Position numbers and translations under genes: made by a program. Under the pieces are notes generated by a model. It was not told the DNA's origin and searched no databases. It saw nothing but the letters and a program-made list of their open reading frames with translations. A stretch of 41,237 nucleotides of DNA from Chara braunii (Eukaryota; Streptophyta; Charophyceae; Charales; Characeae): contig BFEA01000619.1 of NCBI GenBank assembly GCA_003427395.1, positions 422,273-463,509 of the forward strand, in the 5' to 3' direction. Below, in pieces: positions 11,149-21,390 of this stretch (position 1 is its first letter; every line of letters begins with the position of its first letter).

Positions 11149-13272
11149 TCACTCCTCATTCTCATCGTCCTCTTCGGACTCAGTGTCTTCGGTCGAACTT
11201 TCCTCAGGTACCTCCTTGGAGCAGATGCCCCTAGACTTCCCTTTACTCGTCGTTGCAATTCGTAGCAGCAAACAAGCGGGGTCGTAAGCAATGGACGAAC
11301 GTCTAATCACTAGCCTCTTGATTACGAGCTCTCTCTTCCCATATGGCATTTTTTCCCGACGACACACTTCCTTCAACTTGTCAATCGTTAGGGCATCANA
11401 GAAGTCGCGACACTCTTGTTCGAATTTCTCCCTCCCCCCGACCCCGCATGGCGCCGAAATGTGCTTCAATGATAAGTCTATCTTGCGAGGTGTGCCCAGA
11501 TCCTCGACTCCGACTTTTGCGTTACGCAGTTCGTGTGTCTTGGTCATCACTTCTTCTAACGGTCTCGTACTTGCCTTCTTTTCAGGAGTCACCATTGGTG
11601 GGCTGTTCCCGATGTTCACTTTGGGCCCGCGTTTTCGTTTTTTCTTAATCACCAGCTTGGCAGTCGTTCTTCGTAGTAGTTTCAGTTCTTTATCTTTGGT
11701 ATTGTCGTCATCGATGTTTATGCAAAGTGCAAAGAACTCCTGCAGGGGCTCTTTCTCCTCTGATGCCGACTCAGGTGGTTCCATCGCCTTCATCTTAGCT
11801 TTTCGGTAAGTGTTACTTCTGTCATAATTGTCCTCACCATCCTTTCTCATCTCACTTCTGATGATCCGCAAAAGTCTCGCATCTCGTTCCTTTTCCATCC
11901 GAAAACTCTCTTCTTTTTTTCTTCAGCGGCTTTCTTTCTTTTTCTAAACGTCCTGCCTCTTCCTTTCTTTTTTTTTCCTCTTCCTCCTCTTTTTCCCTCT
12001 CCGCTTTCTTCTCCACGACTTTTTGCACCCGATACTCGCGCATCAAGGCGTTAGTATCATCCACCTCAGTTTGTCCTATGCTACCATCAGCAGACCGGCT
12101 CCTCCAACACCGAATTCATGAAAACGTAACAAAACGACAAAACCTAACATTTTTTATAGAATGAAAAAGTACAACATCAAACTGTTACTTTTGACACATA
12201 AAAAGTAATATTTTTAACTGTGTCCCGCGAAAGGATGCAAAAAATCGGGCAAAAAGTCTAGCAATTCTTAAAATATGCAAGAAAATCATTTTTAGCAAAG
12301 AGAGTGTTATAAGACTATAAATTGTTCTTAGTAAATTGACAAAAAACAGAGCGTAAACAAGACACTTTAAAAACAAAAAATATGTGGAAAAAAACAAACA
12401 GTTTTAGGGAATACTAATTTATAGAACTATAAGTCATTTTCTGTACTTCGTAAGAACCAAATTCTGTGAAAACTAATTTATAGATCTATAAATCATATAA
12501 GTCATTTCTTAAACCTACTGTAAAACCCTTGTCAAAAAATATATGTTATGTCAAAGACGAATTCAAACAACTTTTGCCTCGGAAACATCTTCAAATTTTT
12601 AACCAACCATGATCTTAAAATTAAGAAATAATTAAATATTTTAATAAAAAATAATATATTCATCCATGTATGAGAGAACATATTCAAGCGAACGTATTCG
12701 TGAAAAGGACAACATATGCGTGTTTGGGAGACCCTCCAATATGTTCATCGTATTGCATACCTTATAAACCTATAAATATGATTGCTTTAGATAAAGAAAA
12801 ATATGGAATATTTTGGTTCATGAAGAAACAGTGTTTTGGAAGGTAGTGATTTTTTGTTAAAAAACTGCTTTTCTCCTCACCACTTCGAGTGGTTTTGAAA
12901 AAGTGGTTTTTTATTCCATTTTTTGCGGATCTTTAACTTCACCTAGAATTTTGTTGATGTAGGAGGCCTGAAAAACGTACTATGAGAATCTTTGAAAATT
13001 TTCGTGATAACGTAACAATTTGTTTTGTGAGGTTTTCACGAATCCTATGTTCTGCTTGAAACATCTTCAACAGTGGTCGTTAGTCTTCCACGATTAGTAG
13101 CTGGTTGGTAGGAAGTGGGCACGAAGGGAACACCTCGAGCACTGGCTTGCCAATACTCTGCGCACTCGCGAATGAAGTGACCCCTTTCCCCACATTTATA
13201 ACACTTTCTAATATCCCCACCTCTCGAACTTCCTTTCCCAGACCCATCGTGCCCACTGTCTCCTTCGCTCAT
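11149..13272 (-). pseudogene. PLE copy 2 ORF1, split by a transposon
   Basis: The ORF starts at the MSEGDSG ATG (13272) with an intact knuckle, CYKCGERGHFIREC. After TVEDVSS it is interrupted by the element at 12106-13054. Coding then resumes with SADGSIG-type sequence, the E/K-rich coil (about 11900-12064) and the C-terminal half. That half (11149-11898) holds KIDLSLKHISAPCGVGG and the SAP-like ALTIDKLKEVCRREKMPYG. The frame ends in an acidic tail and the same TGA context as the other copies (11149-11151). One undetermined base lies at 11399; copy 4 has T there. A frameshift separates the coil from the C-terminal half. Confidence 0.75.
12106..13054. mobile_element. 0.95-kb AT-rich TIR element in PLE copy 2 ORF1
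   Basis: The intact copies read GACTCCTCCTTGAAAC across this point. Here about 950 bases of AT-rich DNA separate CTCCTCC from CTTGAAAC. The left end reads GAATTCATGAAAACGTAAC, and the reverse-complemented right end reads GGATTCGTGAAAACCTCAC, so the termini are imperfect inverted repeats of roughly 30 bp. No transposase-like reading frame is visible, and no clean target duplication was found. It is probably a non-autonomous DNA transposon. Confidence 0.65.
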
Positions 13273-13423
13273 CTTCCCCGAATCGTCGTTGCAATCACAA
13301 CACGCCTCTCAGCGTCAGTTCTCCAATTATCGACAAAATTCAATCGAATCAACCGAGTAAACTTAATAGTTAGCCGCCACCTCTTCAAGGTATCACTTCG
13401 TAGTGGGTTACGACCATAAGTGC
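13273..13423 (-). other. PLE copy 2 leader
   Basis: This is the 150-base segment between the start of ORF1 of copy 2 and the 3' end of copy 3 at 13424. It matches 6703-6853 closely and has no coding content. Confidence 0.6.
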
Positions 13424-14242
13424 AGGAAGCAACAACATGTACCGCATGCTCAGTCATCAACAACACTCAAACATGAAAGCAACATGTAGGAGTAAAAAGT
13501 TGTATACGTTATCAATTACGAAAGAATATGAAACATGTTAACAGTGGTGGTTAACAATGAATCCATGAAGCACAGATAACGACAACGTGATCAAAAGACT
13601 CCTCCCCTAGTGACAGAAGTTACTCCCTTCGGCGTTTCCACTCTACTTCCATCAACCACCATAGCCGGTGACACAGTCAGAACAACCAGTCGTACCGCTA
13701 AGCTGCGCCGTTCAGTCTGTCACGTTATCGTCCGTTGGGACGAAAGGACGTTTGTCTTACCATTGTGAACTCAAATACCCCACGACTAACTGTTCGTCAA
13801 CATCAATGTTCAAGTCCCTACCTACCGTCCTACGGTACTGGCTGAAAGTGTTGTAATGAAACAAGTTCCTAACTCAGTCTCTAGTATCAACTTACAAGGC
13901 AATGGTTCGAGCTTCAGTAGTATACACTCTACTAAACAATCGGTCGATTAACTAAACCTCGACAGCAAATTCACAAGGTACCGGTTCAAGTCCATCTTCA
14001 GATCTCGAAAGGTCTAACGAAGGGCCAGATATCCGGTAGGGTGTTCCCTGGTCCATATATTCCAACTTATATTCCAAAACAGGGTGTCGAGGAAAAAAGG
14101 AAGGTCTATGTCAACTACCATGCATATTCTATCCCACTCAGTCATTTAGCTCAATCACCAATGAAAAACATATCAAGCTATCATATTGTCATACATCCAA
14201 CTCACTGTGGTAACATCCTACCAACACATCACAGAACAATTC
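13424..14242 (-). other. PLE copy 3: 3' UTR / pseudo-LTR segment
   Basis: Uninterrupted copy of the repeated 3' block, from AGGAAGCAACAACATG at 13424 to the ORF2 stop. It keeps the CGTCC-GTTG-GGACG hairpin and the second GGACG. Confidence 0.75.
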
Positions 14243-17213
14243 CTACACAGGACTGGGATCTATCCGTTTCCATCGGATCAAACGACTGTCTGTTATCAGA
14301 ACATCAATCATCTTCCACAGTTGATTCTTGTCACGACTGAAGTTTCTCAAGGCACACTGAAACCAATCCGCAGGGTACTTCCTCCTCCTCATTTCCATCC
14401 TTAGTAGAACCAGAGTCTCAATGATCTCCATGCAAGACACTGAATTCTGATAAATACAATGCAGAGCACTCACAATTACTGCCATCTTCGTCGGCTTGCT
14501 GATCCAGGAGTCAGTCCTGGAAGGTCAGAAAATGGGAGTTCTGCTTCCGTCCTCAGCTCCAGATCATTCTTCATAATCTGCACGGTTCCGAGAAAAGGAA
14601 ACTTTTGTCTGAAGATTAGCTGACACCCCAGGAAGGTCCAAGTCTCTTCGCCTTCGTCTGTTCTCTTCAAAGTTAGAGCATCGTCGTAACATCTCTCGAA
14701 CCTCGAAATAATGTTCTTTGCCTTTTTTTCAGATCCAATCCGTGAGGGACCTAAGGCTACAAAAATCGAAGCATCATCCACAAAACGTAAGCCACCCACG
14801 AGTTTCCGCTGACTTCCTAATGACAAAAGAAAACCAGACTCACTCTTTGCACACATCAAGCAGGCCAATGGGGGGTTTGTGCTCTTCCCCATTGGAATTC
14901 CAATCACCTGCCTCATCAGAACACCACACCCGTTCGTAAAGCAGTAGTCTAGTTCGAAATTGACGAAACTCACAATGTACTCAAAACTCAACAAAGCGAA
15001 ACCCTTCTGCTCCTGGCTATGGCTAAATTTCGCTCCCTTCCCCCGCCGTTTAACAAAAATCTCTTGATAACCTTTCTCCCTGAACCACCATACTACCGAA
15101 TCAATAGCACGTCGAATCGTTGCGTGTGGGAGCTTGTTAAACATATCTTTAATATCATACGATGCTCCCACTAATTTCACATCCTTCAACACACCAGCTA
15201 CCTTCTGATTAATTCCTTGTAGCCTAGGTTTCATCTGTGCCACTGATTTCAGATTGAAGTTGCTCGACTCGGGTACCGCATACAACAAACAATTCAGTAG
15301 TTGTGCCACTTTCTTACATGCTGTCACCGAAGGTTTATGAAATGTAGGACATATCGGTCGGAAGCTGGTCGTGTCCTTATGCTTAGGTAAAACATACGCA
15401 TTCCCAATCTTACCACTGGTGTTCCTTTTACCGTGCATCCCCAAATCCTTGCGTTCAAACTCCACTTGCACCAATTTCAAGTCTTCCTTCTCACTTCGTT
15501 CGCACAGTCTGTATCCGTGGTTCTGAAAGCAGGTACCTGCGATGCCATTCGCATACAGATGAGGGCAAACTACCAGTGTATTACCTGGATTATGGTCCAG
15601 GGGCGCTAGTACCAGCCCCTGTAATCGGGACTTCACCTTCATCACGTCTTCCAAGTTTCTGCCTCGCCTCACCGAATCGTCCTCCACAAAACAACGATCG
15701 CTTTCACTTTTGTTAACGATTACTACGCCACACTGTTGGCCAAGTTCTCACTCACATGTACAAAATGATTCTTCAATCTCGAGTTTCATCCGGCTTCCTC
15801 TCCGTTCTTGTTCATTTTTCGACACATTCTTTGCATTTTTGACAATATTCGGCATCAAGTCGAGCTCACCAACATGGAAATGTACATGCCCTTCCTACTT
15901 AGGGTAGGGCAGCCCAGCGCAATTACAGTTGAATGCACGCAATGACGAAAATCGTTTGTGGTTGTGGAGAAGTTCATCCACATTCGGGCACCTCGTCCAA
16001 ACAACACATGCACGACGTTTAACCATCTCCCTCATCAGTTTTGTCAACTGTAGTCCATCTGTCTTCTTCCTTATCAGTCTAGTAACTTCACTTTTCCGAA
16101 TTCTATAGTTAAATTCAATCTTCGCAATAATCCGTTTCCGTACGCTCAGTCCAAACAAATCCTTGATCACCCTCGATAGCATACACCGTGACGTGATCAA
16201 CTCCGTTTAGTAGTGAAGGTCTTCACCGCACTGTAATACTTCAAAAGGTCATCCAAACTCTTATTACGAAGATCAACTTTGGGTCGCTTATTTTTGAACA
16301 TCGAGATCAGGTGATCTCAAAGTCTCAACGTTGTCGGTGATGCTTCGGTGATTCGTTTCAAAGTCAACTTACCGTTTTTCTCAAAAAGTCCCTTACACTT
16401 TGTCAAAGGTCTCGTCCCGTGGCCCACTTTCACCCTGGTCTTTCTGAATAAACTTCTCACAACTCTCCGTCCATCTGCCCAAATGTCACCACCATCACTC
16501 TGGATGACTACGTCATTTTTCTTCTTTTCCTGTATGACATTTCTAAGAAATCCGACTATGTTGACAGTCCTACCACAATCTTCAGTCTTACCATCTATAC
16601 TAACCTCGCCAATCGCCACGATCCTACCACCAAATTTTCGAAAAACACCGTTGCCTGGTGTCTTTCTTCGATTCTTCTTACCTCCCTCCCTTTTCTCACG
16701 TCTTCTTCTCTTCTTCTTCTTACTTTTCTTGTTATTCCCCGGTTTGGAATTCAACGACGAGGACCATCGCTTGATCAACGTTCGTTTGACCGCTAGCAGC
16801 TTCGACTTTCATTCACTAACAAATATCGGAACGGCTACGTATTTATGCGCGCCAACCTTGTTTAGCCAGTTATATAACATCCTTCTCCTCTTACAGCCTC
16901 CCGTCTTCCTGTGACAAAAATGTCCCCTCCACCTCGCCCACCGATCGCGTTCGGTCATTCCAATGTACATCTGTTTGTACCATGGCAAAATGAAAATGTA
17001 CACGCGGCTCTTCGGTGTCGCAAGGTTGAAAGTTCCAATCTCGATTGCCTGATGCCAATGTTCCACAAACGTTTCGCCCCACTTTACTTCGTCGGCCAGA
17101 ATCAAGTTGATCACCAACGCACGCATAACTCACTTGTCAAATTTCTTCTTACCATTCTTCTTTAATATGTCTTCGCTCACGGTCTCTGCTAGTCTCCATA
17201 CCTCACATACTCG
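14243..17213 (-). pseudogene. PLE copy 3 ORF2: best-preserved RT
   Basis: The RT part (14476-15687) is open for 403 codons. By residue: RT1 YVLPKHKD 98-105; RT2 FRPICPTF 109-116; a roughly 60-residue stretch where N-terminal-endonuclease PLEs carry the insertion-in-fingers domain; motif A YDIKDMF 177-183; motif B QVIGIPMG 260-267; motif C FVDD 302-305 (about 14773-14784). The thumb continues in another frame to 14243, ending DPSPV because the usual stop after LIR is TGG here. Upstream are GIY-YIG (16809-17126; VYIF, MYIGMTERDRW), the basic region (16650-16778) and CxC NCNCAGLPYP (about 15920). Inactivating changes include TGA after KFDK, TAG after LPYPK and TGA before ELGQ, plus frameshifts near 16800 and 14500. 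Confidence 0.88.
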
Positions 17214-18394
17214 TCACTCCTCATCCTCATCGTCCTCTTCGGACTCACTGTCTTCGATCGAACTTTCCTCGGGTACCTCCTTGGAGCAGATGCCCTTGGA
17301 CTTTCCTTTGCTCGTCGTAGCAGTTGGTAGCGGCAAACAGGCGGGGTCGTAAGCAATGGCCGAACGTCTAATCACTAGCCTCTTGAGTGCAAGCTCTCTC
17401 CTCCCATATGGCACTTTTTCCCGACGACACACTTCCTTCAACTTGTCAATCGTTAGGGCATCANAGAAGTCGCGACACTCTTGTTCGAATTTCTCCCTCC
17501 CCCCGACCCCGCATGGCGCCGAAATGTGCTTCAATGATAAGTCTATCTTGCGAGGTGTGCCCAGATCCTCGACTCCGACTTGAAGTTTTGCGTTGCGCAG
17601 TTCGTCTGTCTTGGTCATCGATTCTTCTAACGGTCTCGTACTCGTCTTCTTTTCAGGAGTCACTATATGTGGGTTGTTCCCGATGTTCACTTCGGGCCCG
17701 CATTTCCGTTTTTCGTTAATCACCAGCTTAACAGTCCCTCTTCGTACTAGTTTCTGTTCTTCATTGCTGGTATCGTCGTCATCGATGTTTATGCAAAGCG
17801 CAAGGAACTTTCGCAGGCGCTCTTTCTCCTCTGATGCCGATTCAGATGGTTCCATCGCCTTCATCTTAGCTTTTCGGTAAGTGTTACTTCTGCCGTAATT
17901 GTCCTCACTATCCTTTCTAAACTCACTTCTGATGATCCGCAAAAGTCTCGCATCCCGTTTCTTTTCCATCCGAAAACTCGCTTCTTTCTTTCTTCGGCGG
18001 CTTTCTTTCTTTTTCTAAACGTGTTGCCCTTTTCCTTTCTCTTTTTCTCCTCTTCCTCCTCTTTTTCCCTCTTCGCTTTCTTCTCAACGACTTTTTGCAC
18101 CAGATACTCGCGCATCAAGGCATTAGTATCGTCCACCTCACTTTGTCCTATGCTACCATCAGCAGACCGACTCCTCCTTGAAACGTCTTCAACAATGGTC
18201 GTCAGTCTTCCACGATTAGTGGCTGGTTGGTAGGGAGTGGGCACGAAGGGAACACCTCGAGCACGGGCTTGCCAATACTCTGCGCACTCGCGAATGAAGT
18301 GACCCCCTTCCCCACATTTATAACACTTTCTAATATCTCTACCCCTCAAACTTCCTTCCCCAGACCCATGGTGCCCACTGTCTCCTTCGCTCAT
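17214..18394 (-). pseudogene. PLE copy 3 ORF1: CCHC / SAP-like, broken
   Basis: It starts at MSEGDSGHH (18394), 17 bases inside the LTR-retrotransposon junction. The insertion gives an accidental upstream extension that begins in the LTR. The knuckle CYKCGEGGHFIREC is intact. The E/K coil lies near 18020-18090 and loses frame near 18000. The C-terminal half (17214-17969) is open for about 250 codons and contains KIDLSLKHISAPCGVGG, SAP-like ALTIDKLKEVCRREKVPYG, and the acidic tail SEEDDEDEE before TGA 17214-17216. An undetermined base lies at 17464, at the position equivalent to 11399 in copy 2. Confidence 0.78.
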
Positions 18395-19047
18395 CTTCTC
18401 CCACCACACGCTGTCGGGGCAAATACCCTGACAAGGGTATTGGACAGGGCTTTCAACGTCGGACATTGTCCGACTTTTTCGTGGAATTGAAAAACTTGAC
18501 GAGACTGACGTTGCCAAAGTTGTTCAGACAGACCTATGACCGGTAGGCTTATACTTTTTTTTTTAAGCTAGACGTCGCTGACGTCCGACTAAAATAGTGG
18601 TAATCTGTGGTGTGACCATTAATCACGGCATCTGACAGAGCTATGGAATAGTTTGGCCGAGGGACTACTAGGATTATACCTACCCTACCTAAGAAGGTGG
18701 CGCGTAGTGGTAGGCTGCACGATTCAGGGCCTAAGTGCGTTCAAAGTGGCGATCTTACTGGAGGCCGCGACGAGAGGTGAGTCGGAAGTTTTTTTTTTGT
18801 TTTTTGTTTTTTTTTAGGACCACAGAAGTCCGCACCAAGCGCTGAAATGGATGGCACGGTGGCCGCAGGGTGCGGCAAGCGTAGGGCTCGCCAACCAGCC
18901 ACCCAGCGTGCAGCCAGACGGCCAACCATCAGTCTGCAGTCAGCCGGCCAGCAATCAGCATGCAGCCAGTCAGCCAGCAATCAGCCAGCAATCAGCCAGC
19001 AACCAGCCAGCCGCAGATTGAAGCAGTAGAAGTCCGCTGGCCTGGAT

Positions 19048-19568
19048 GGCAGCCTGCTGGGCCCCGTAACCCTTTATATATGTGGGTTGCTCTCATCCCT
19101 ATATGAGATAGGAGGTACCCCAGTAGGTAAAACTACCAAACTTCTACCCGCGGATTCAGGGATCGAGCCGGCGATAAGCAGTCTCGACTAGCTCCTTTTC
19201 CTTTGGAGCTGCCCACTGCACCAGCATGAAGCACGGTCATTCTCGGCCGCGAGATCATTAAATCTCACGGCCGAGAACGGCCGCCTAGCTGCACCTTGAC
19301 CCTTGCGGCAGCCTGCTGGGCCCCGTAACCCTTCATATATATGTGGGTTGCTGTCATCCCTATATGAGATAGGAGGTAGCCCAGTAGGGACAACTACCAA
19401 ACTTCTACCCGCACATTCAGGGATCGAGCCGGCGATAAGCAGTCTGGGCTAGCTCCTTTTCCTTTGGAGCTGCCCACTGCACCAGCATAAAGCACGGTCA
19501 TTCTTGGCCGCGAGATCATCAAATCTCACGGCCGGGAATGGCCGCCTAGCTGCACCTTGACCCTTGCG
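19048..19568. repeat. 259-bp tandem duplication in the 5' LTR
   Basis: Two adjacent copies (19048-19306 and 19307-19568) begin GGCAGCCTGCTGGGCCCCG and end CCTTGACCCTTGCG. The 3' LTR has this segment once (about 26023-26280). The duplication therefore distinguishes the two LTRs, and either arose after insertion or was lost from one LTR. Confidence 0.85.
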
Positions 19569-19613
19569 CAATGATGACACGCATAAATCGAGAACTAGTC
19601 CAAAATCCCGGTA

Positions 19614-20305
19614 GGGATTTGAACCCGGGTTTGTACCTCAATGTGCCATAGTGGGCCACGGTGGGACGTGACCGTTGGCAAAGCCGACGTAATTAAAAAA
19701 AAAAAAAAAAGGGAAAACAATCTTTGCAGACTGTGTGGGAGCACAAAGGCTTCCACTTCGTCTTGGAGACTGTGTGGGAGCACAAAGACTCCCACTTCAT
19801 TTTGGACAGATGATTGTGGCCGCGAGATCTTGAAATCTCGCGGCCCACAGTTCACACACGGAAAGCAAGAGGGGGTTGGAGTTGCATGGAGAGTGAGAGA
19901 GAGAGAGAAATGGGAGGATGGGGAGAGGAGGACCTGTTCCTCCCGACCTGCCAGCTACCTCCCCGTTGTTAGGGGGGGGTAAGAAGAAAAAAAAAAAGAA
20001 AAAAAAAAGAAAAAAACAAAAAAAAAACAAAAAACGGGATCTTAGTTTTTTTGAGAAGCTGTATTTTTCAGTTTGCGCCACTATTTGTTTGGTGGTGCAA
20101 AACAATTTTGTTGATCTTGATTTGTTTTCTGTAGGTAGTCAGGCACCTAGGCCATCTGCATGAATGTTTTTAGATTTTTTTATCCAGAAATATTTTTCTA
20201 AAATTCTTCAAAGTCGAGATACTTTTTGCACCCCGCTCTGAGCCTGTCGGGATTTGAACTCGTGAATTTTCATGAGTTCTTTCCCTACCTCTCCCAATCG
20301 AACAA
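19614..20305 (-). other. Two tRNA-like A/B-box segments in the LTR
   Basis: On the minus strand, 19614-19626 reads GGGTTCAAATCCC, a perfect Pol III B box, with an A-box-like GTGGCCCACTATGG about 20-35 bases upstream (19646-19659). A second site has GAGTTCAAATCCC (20249-20261) with TTGTTCGATTGGGAGAG upstream (20289-20305), close to a tRNA D-arm. Neither folds into a full cloverleaf, so these are not tRNA genes. They look like tRNA-derived SINE heads or tRNA remnants. Both recur in the 3' LTR (26327-26372 and from 27033). Confidence 0.45.
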
Positions 20306-21159
20306 CTGCGATCCCCGTTTTCAGGGGAGGGCAGGGGAGAAAAGAGAAAAAGAAGATAAAAGGGAAAAGGGAAAAGCCACGACCACGAATGTGGCCGCGG
20401 CCATGATCAGATACAGGCCAAACTGGCTTGAATGTGACTCAGGCCAGAGGCTGGGGAGATGAAGGGGTAATGAGGGAAACTTAGCTATAAACAACCATTT
20501 TCCCGCTGAACCTGCACTTAGTGTGGGTCAAGAGAAAAAAAGAGGGGGGCAGTTGAGTACAACTGCCACCCTAAGTGTGTGGCTGAGGTGAGACAGCCTC
20601 AATCCGTTGATCTGGCTCAGATCAACGGCCCCAGGCAAGTGACGAATTTTGCCTGGGGGCAGTTGAGGCTGCAGCTGCCCTCCTCAGCCACTACAAAAGA
20701 GACAGCTGTCCCCCAGCTGCCTCACACTTGCCTCCGGCTGCCAGTGTGCGACAACACACTTGCCTCATTGTTGGAGTGTTGGAGAGGAGGCAGGAGTGCT
20801 GCCGGCGGAGCTGGAGGACTGCAGAGGAGCGGAGCGACGAAGGAGGAGACAACCATAGCCTTGGTTGGGGCACTTTGCTCCACCCCTTGGCAGGCTGGTC
20901 TCTGGTGGGACTCTGCGACAGCATGGTGAGGAGCGGCAGCAGAGTGTGGCAAGGAGCAGCGGGGAACACGACAACTGGTGGAGGTGTGCGGGCCGATATG
21001 TTCATCAACCATAACCCATTTTTGTGGGGTTATGCTGCCGAAATACCACGGCGTCGGCCCGACATCTTTATTTTGAGGGGTGACGCTGCCGTTTTGACGA
21101 CACGTCGGCGACACTTTGTTTTGAAGAGTGACGCTGCCGTTTTCACGGCACGGTACTGT

Positions 21160-21390
21160 AACGTGGCGAAGCGCTGCCGTCTTCTTGCGGTAGTACTTCA
21201 CGGCGAAGCGTCGCCGTCTTTTTGTGGTGGTACGGCACGGCGAAGCGCTGCCGTCTTTTTGCGGTGGTACGGCACGGTGAAGCGCTGTCGTCTTTTTGCC
21301 GAAGTACGGCACGGCGAAGCGCTGCCATCTTTTTGCGTCGGTACAGCACGGCGAGGCGCCGCCGTCTTTTTTCTACGGTGATACGAAATG
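21160..21390. repeat. 37-bp GC-rich minisatellite in the 5' LTR
   Basis: About six imperfect units built around GGCGAAGCGCTGCCGTCTTT with GCGGTGGTACGGCAC spacers. It is followed by a 25-30-base poly-T tract. Arg/Lys/Ala-rich frames on both strands in this stretch are produced by the repeat. Confidence 0.75.

Noticed and set aside
18395-18517. N-terminal extension of PLE copy 3 ORF1 reading from the LTR
   Set aside because: The extra codons come from the inserted LTR; the native start is MSEGDSG at 18394 as in the other copies.
19601-19670. Functional tRNA gene
   Set aside because: A perfect B box is present, but acceptor and T stems do not pair and no cloverleaf can be drawn.
20579-20929. 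116-codon frame present at equal length in both LTRs (also 27370-27720)
   Set aside because: No ATG start, low complexity, and most differences between LTRs change the amino acid; equal length reflects LTR identity.
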